Source: Alphaproteobacteria bacterium (GTDB lineage Bacteria; Pseudomonadota; Alphaproteobacteria; DSM-16000; Inquilinaceae). From it: DNA of 56,296 nt. A program made the position numbers and the translations under genes. Where the stretch lies: contig JANQIU010000010.1 in assembly GCA_028281985.1 (NCBI GenBank), forward strand, positions 1 through 56,296, read 5' to 3'. This document shows, in pieces, positions 52,907 to 56,296 of this stretch; positions within the stretch are counted from its first letter, which is position 1, and each line of letters begins with the position of its first letter. The notes under the pieces are model-generated. The model searched no databases. It was not told where the DNA came from and saw only the letters and a program-made list of their open reading frames with translations.

Positions 52907-53100
52907 GGGGAGACACCTTTGCCCTGGCAGCGCTGATATGTCCGCGTCGGCCCCGCAACGCCCGGGCCGGCCGAGCCCGGGCAGAACGGGTTTCGGCTTT
53001 GAGAGTGTAAGGCCCGGCGCCCCCAGCCCTGCGCAGCGTTGCCTGTGGCGCGGCCGGTGCCTATGGTCGCCGCCGGTTTTCGACGGCAACCAAGACCCTG

Positions 53101-54909
53101 ATGGCCACTGATCCGCAACAGATCCGCAATTTCTCGATCATCGCCCATATCGACCACGGAAAGTCGACGCTGGCCGACCGGCTTATCCAGCGCTGCGGCG
53201 GCGTCGACGAGCGGGAGATGAAGGCGCAAATCCTCGATTCGATGGATATCGAGCGCGAGCGCGGCATCACCATCAAGGCCCAGACGGTGCGCCTGAGCTA
53301 TCCAGCATCCGACGGCAACACCTATCAGCTCAACCTGATGGACACGCCGGGCCATGTCGACTTCTCCTACGAAGTCAGCCGGTCGCTGGCCGCGTGCGAA
53401 GGCTCGCTGCTGGTGGTCGACGCCAGCCAGGGCGTGGAAGCCCAGACCCTGGCCAACGTGTATCAGGCGATCGACGCCGACCACGAGGTGGTGCCGGTCC
53501 TGAACAAGATCGACCTGCCGGCGGCGGAACCGGAGCGGGTAACCCAGCAGATCGAGGACGTGGTCGGGCTGGACGCGTCGGACGCGCTGCACATCTCGGC
53601 CAAGACCGGCCAGGGCATCGACGACGTGCTGGAGGCCATCGCGCTCAGGCTGCCGCCGCCGCGGGCCGGCGACCCCGATGCGCCGTTGAAGGCGCTGCTG
53701 GTCGATAGCTGGTACGACCCCTATCTGGGCGTCATCGTCCTGGTGCGGGTGGTCGAAGGCACGCTGAAGATCGGCCAGAAGGTCCGGTTCATGGCCACCG
53801 GGGCGACGCGGGAGCTCGACCGGATCGGCTTCATGACGCCGAAGGCGGTCCTGATCGACCATCTGGGGCCCGGCGAGATCGGCTTCCTGACCGCGGCGAT
53901 CAAGGACATCGCCGAAACCAAGGTCGGCGACACCATCACCGAGGATCGGCGGCCCACCGCCGACCCCCTGCCGGGGTTCAAGCCGTCGGTGCCGGTGGTC
54001 TGGTGCGGCCTGTTTCCGGCCGACGCCGCGGATTTCGAAACCCTGCGGGAAAGCCTGGGCAAGCTGGCGCTGAACGACGCCAGCTTCCATTACGAGCCCG
54101 AAACGTCCGCGGCGCTGGGCTTCGGCTTCCGGTGCGGCTTCCTGGGCCTGTTGCACCTGGAGATCATCCAGGAGCGGCTGGAACGGGAATTCGACCTGGA
54201 CCTGATCACCACCGCACCGTCGGTCGTCTACACCATCCACATGACCGACGGCACGGTGCGCCACCTGCACAATCCGGCTGATTTCCCCGATGTGGTGAAG
54301 ATCGACCGGATCGAGGAGCCCTGGATCCGGGCCACCATCTTCCTGCCGGACGAATACCTGGGCGGGGTGCTGCAGCTCTGCACCGAACGGCGCGGCGAGC
54401 AGATCGAACTGACCTATGCCGGCAGCCGGGCGATGCTGGTCTACCGGTTGCCGTTGAACGAGGTGGTATTCGACTTCTACGACCGGCTGAAGTCGATCAG
54501 CCGGGGCTATGCCAGCTTCGACTACCAGATGGACGGCTACCTGGAAAACGACCTGGTGAAGATGGCCATCCTGGTCAACGGCGAGCCGGTGGACGCCCTG
54601 TCGATGATCGTCCACCGCAGCCAGTCCGAACGGCGCGGCCGCCAGTTCTGCGAGCGGCTGAAGGAACTGATCCCCCGGCAGCTTTTCAAGATCGCCGTGC
54701 AGGCGGCCATCGGCGGCAAGGTTATCGCCCGCGAGACGGTATCGGCGCTGCGCAAGGACGTGACCGCCAAGTGCTATGGCGGCGACGTGACCCGCAAGCG
54801 CAAGCTGCTGGAGAAGCAGAAGGAAGGCAAAAAGCGCATGCGTCAGTTCGGCCAGGTCGAAATCCCGCAAAGCGCCTTCATCGCCGCCCTGCGCATGGGC
54901 GAAGAGTGA
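53101..54909 (+). CDS. lepA: Elongation factor 4 (LepA)
   Basis: This encodes 602 aa, normal length. G domain: [16 protein letters not shown] (about 14-29), [32 protein letters not shown]. Later domains show [26 protein letters not shown], and the LepA-specific C-terminal domain has [37 protein letters not shown]. It is a GTPase that back-translocates or rescues stalled ribosomes and aids 30S maturation. The start ATG has no strong ribosome site visible. Confidence 0.98.
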   Translation: MATDPQQIRNFSIIAHIDHGKSTLADRLIQRCGGVDEREMKAQILDSMDIERERGITIKAQTVRLSYPASDGNTYQLNLMDTPGHVDFSYEVSRSLAACEGSLLVVDASQGVEAQTLANVYQAIDADHEVVPVLNKIDLPAAEPERVTQQIEDVVGLDASDALHISAKTGQGIDDVLEAIALRLPPPRAGDPDAPLKALLVDSWYDPYLGVIVLVRVVEGTLKIGQKVRFMATGATRELDRIGFMTPKAVLIDHLGPGEIGFLTAAIKDIAETKVGDTITEDRRPTADPLPGFKPSVPVVWCGLFPADAADFETLRESLGKLALNDASFHYEPETSAALGFGFRCGFLGLLHLEIIQERLEREFDLDLITTAPSVVYTIHMTDGTVRHLHNPADFPDVVKIDRIEEPWIRATIFLPDEYLGGVLQLCTERRGEQIELTYAGSRAMLVYRLPLNEVVFDFYDRLKSISRGYASFDYQMDGYLENDLVKMAILVNGEPVDALSMIVHRSQSERRGRQFCERLKELIPRQLFKIAVQAAIGGKVIARETVSALRKDVTAKCYGGDVTRKRKLLEKQKEGKKRMRQFGQVEIPQSAFIAALRMGEE

Positions 54910-54961
54910 TCGCGGCAAGGCCAGCGGATGGGCACACAAGCATAACCAGCGGGAGCGGCCG

Positions 54962-56296
54962 ATGAACGGAGCGGAAAGCGCCATCGCCACGCTGGCGGCC
55001 GGCGGTGTCGACGTCTGCTTCGCCAACCCGGGCACGACGGAGCTGCCCTTCGTCGCCGCCCTGACCGGCCAGACGGACGTGCGGTCGGTCCTGGCGCTGC
55101 ACGAGAACGTGGCCACCGGGGCGGCCGACGGCTATGCCCGGATGACCCGGCGTCCGGCTGCCACCCTGCTGCATCTCGGACCGGGCCTGGCCAACGGAAT
55201 GGCCAATCTGCACAACGCCAAGCGGGCCGGCACCCCGATCGTCAACCTGATCGGCGAGCACGCCACCTGGCATCGCGGGTTGGACTCGGCCCTGGAGATG
55301 GATATCGAGGGAGCGGCCCGGACCGTTTCGCGCTGGGTGCGGACCGTGGCGGACGGACCGTCGATGGGCACGGCGGCGGCGGAAGCCGTGGCGGCCGCCT
55401 GCCAGGGACATGGCGGCATCGCCACGCTGATCGCACCGGCCGATTGCCAATCCGCGGACTCCCGCCCGGGCAGCGTCGGCGCCCCGCCCCGGCCGGCGCC
55501 GGTTCCAGACGACCGCATCACCGCGGTTGCCGCCGCGCTGCGCGGCGAGCGGCCGGCGATACTGCTGGGCGGGGCGGCGCTGCTGGCCCCCGGGCTGGAG
55601 GTGGCGGCCCGGTTGGCGGCGGAGACAGGCGCCGCCCTGCTGGCCGAAGGCTTGCCGGGTCGGGTCGACCGCGGGCGCGGGCGCGTGGCACCGATCCCGA
55701 TGCCCTACTGGCCGGAACTGGCGATCGAGCTGCTGTCCCGCTTCACCGACATCGTTTTGGCCGGGGCGGCCGATCCGGTCAGCCTGTTCGGCTACCCCAG
55801 GACGCCGAGCCGGTTGGTCCCGGAGACCTGCGCCGTGCACCACCTCGCCGACCGGGATGACGATGTGCTGGACGGGCTGACCGCGGTCGCCGATACGCTG
55901 GGGGCCGGGCCGATCCCGGCCGCCCCGCCGCTGGCGCCGCCGCCGATCCCCAGCGGCGCCCTGACCCCCGAGGTTCTGGGCGCCGCCGTCGCCGCCGCCC
56001 AGCCGGAAAACGCCATCATCATGGGCGAGGCGGTCAGCGCCGGCTTTGCCTACGGCCCCGCCTCTGTCGCCTGCCCGCCGTTCACCCAGCTGAGCATCAC
56101 CGGGGCTGCCATCGGACAGGGGCTGCCGACCGGCTTCGGCGCCGCGCTGGCCTGTCCCGACCGGCCGGTGATCGTGCTGCAGGCCGACGGCAGCGGCCTC
56201 TACACGCCGCAGGCGCTTTGGTCGATGGCTCGGGAAGGCGCCAACGTCACGGTCGTGGTCTGCCGCAACCAGGCCTACCGGATCCTGGAGATCGAA
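54962..56296 (+). CDS. ThDP-dependent enzyme, acetolactate synthase large-subunit-like, 5' part
   Basis: 445 residues are present and the frame runs off the window end with no stop, so the C-terminus is missing. The ATG has GGGAG upstream. The N-terminal Pyr domain has FANPGTTELPFVAAL and the catalytic Glu48 in LALHENVATGAADGYARM. The later PP domain has GEAVSAGFAY, ITGAAIGQGLPTGFGAALA, and QADGSGLYTPQALWSM with VVVCRNQAYRIL, the ThDP-Mg-binding region. Members condense or decarboxylate 2-oxoacids. Specific function is not clear: it is diverged from IlvB. It begins 52 bases after lepA. Confidence 0.88.
   Translation, partial: MNGAESAIATLAAGGVDVCFANPGTTELPFVAALTGQTDVRSVLALHENVATGAADGYARMTRRPAATLLHLGPGLANGMANLHNAKRAGTPIVNLIGEHATWHRGLDSALEMDIEGAARTVSRWVRTVADGPSMGTAAAEAVAAACQGHGGIATLIAPADCQSADSRPGSVGAPPRPAPVPDDRITAVAAALRGERPAILLGGAALLAPGLEVAARLAAETGAALLAEGLPGRVDRGRGRVAPIPMPYWPELAIELLSRFTDIVLAGAADPVSLFGYPRTPSRLVPETCAVHHLADRDDDVLDGLTAVADTLGAGPIPAAPPLAPPPIPSGALTPEVLGAAVAAAQPENAIIMGEAVSAGFAYGPASVACPPFTQLSITGAAIGQGLPTGFGAALACPDRPVIVLQADGSGLYTPQALWSMAREGANVTVVVCRNQAYRILEIE

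Noticed and set aside
52384-55116. 910-aa open frame on the minus strand across the kinase gene and lepA
   Set aside because: It is antisense to two well-conserved genes, its translation is His/Gln/Asp/Arg-rich low-complexity sequence without any domain, and such frames arise by chance in GC-rich DNA.

Overview
This is a high-GC chromosomal window that reads as an alphaproteobacterium, probably Rhodospirillales-like. The support is gene content: a very large NAD-specific glutamate dehydrogenase (~1620 aa), a TRAP transporter, LolA, a CnoX-like thioredoxin followed by LON-domain, Trm112 and DUF971 proteins, and a SpeD/SpeE pair. Taxonomy was not tested by any search. I see no prophage, no CRISPR array, no complete insertion sequence and no rRNA operon. 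There is one tRNA gene, tRNA-Gly(GCC).

Region by region. 1-6.8 kb holds the end of a 2-keto-3-deoxygluconate kinase, a small membrane protein and a Flp-type pilin-like protein. It continues with ahcY behind a perfect palindrome, an acetate-type permease, a class II histone-deacetylase-like amidohydrolase, xthA, an FAH-family hydrolase and a cytidylate-kinase-like protein. 7-10 kb is a complete TRAP transporter (dctP, dctQ, dctM). 10-18 kb holds an orphan flagellin, a GNAT enzyme, a PuuD-like glutamine amidotransferase, a sterol-desaturase-family membrane protein, speDE, lolA, a UMF1-type MFS carrier and an unusual SPOR-like lipoprotein. 18-23 kb is the giant glutamate dehydrogenase. 23-31 kb holds a secreted trypsin-like protease, a membrane protein, cheW, an MBL-fold protein, tRNA-Gly, a trans-editing deacylase, the CnoX/LON/Trm112/DUF971 run and a class III nucleotide cyclase. 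31-36.7 kb holds two exported proteins, rpmI-rplT-pheS (with neither infC nor pheT adjacent), pncA and a DUF1835 protein.

The most interesting part is 37.9-52.7 kb, an accessory catabolic and transport island. An IclR regulator is divergent from a SelA-like PLP enzyme of the D-glucosaminate-6-phosphate ammonia-lyase type. A separate operon encodes a complete peptide-type ABC importer with an Atu3266/EF0837-type amidohydrolase embedded in it and a RidA enamine deaminase at its end. A divergent operon encodes a sugar-type ABC importer, a NanE-like epimerase and a BadF/NAGK-like sugar kinase. A near-identical palindrome, TTCC-NNTATAAN-GGAA, lies both in the iclR/selA-like divergent promoter and in the promoter region between the two transporter operons. 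It therefore looks like the IclR operator that ties the island into one regulon. I infer uptake and breakdown of an N-acylated amino-acid-like or amino-sugar-containing compound, perhaps derived from cell wall; the substrate is not visible in the sequence.

The same island carries three paired inverted GC-rich hairpin repeats (REPIN-like). Two of them sit exactly between a solute-binding-protein gene and its permease genes. A separate 30-bp perfect inverted repeat lies at 31.0 kb between convergent genes. The window ends with lepA and the 5' part of a ThDP-dependent acetolactate-synthase-like gene that runs off the edge.
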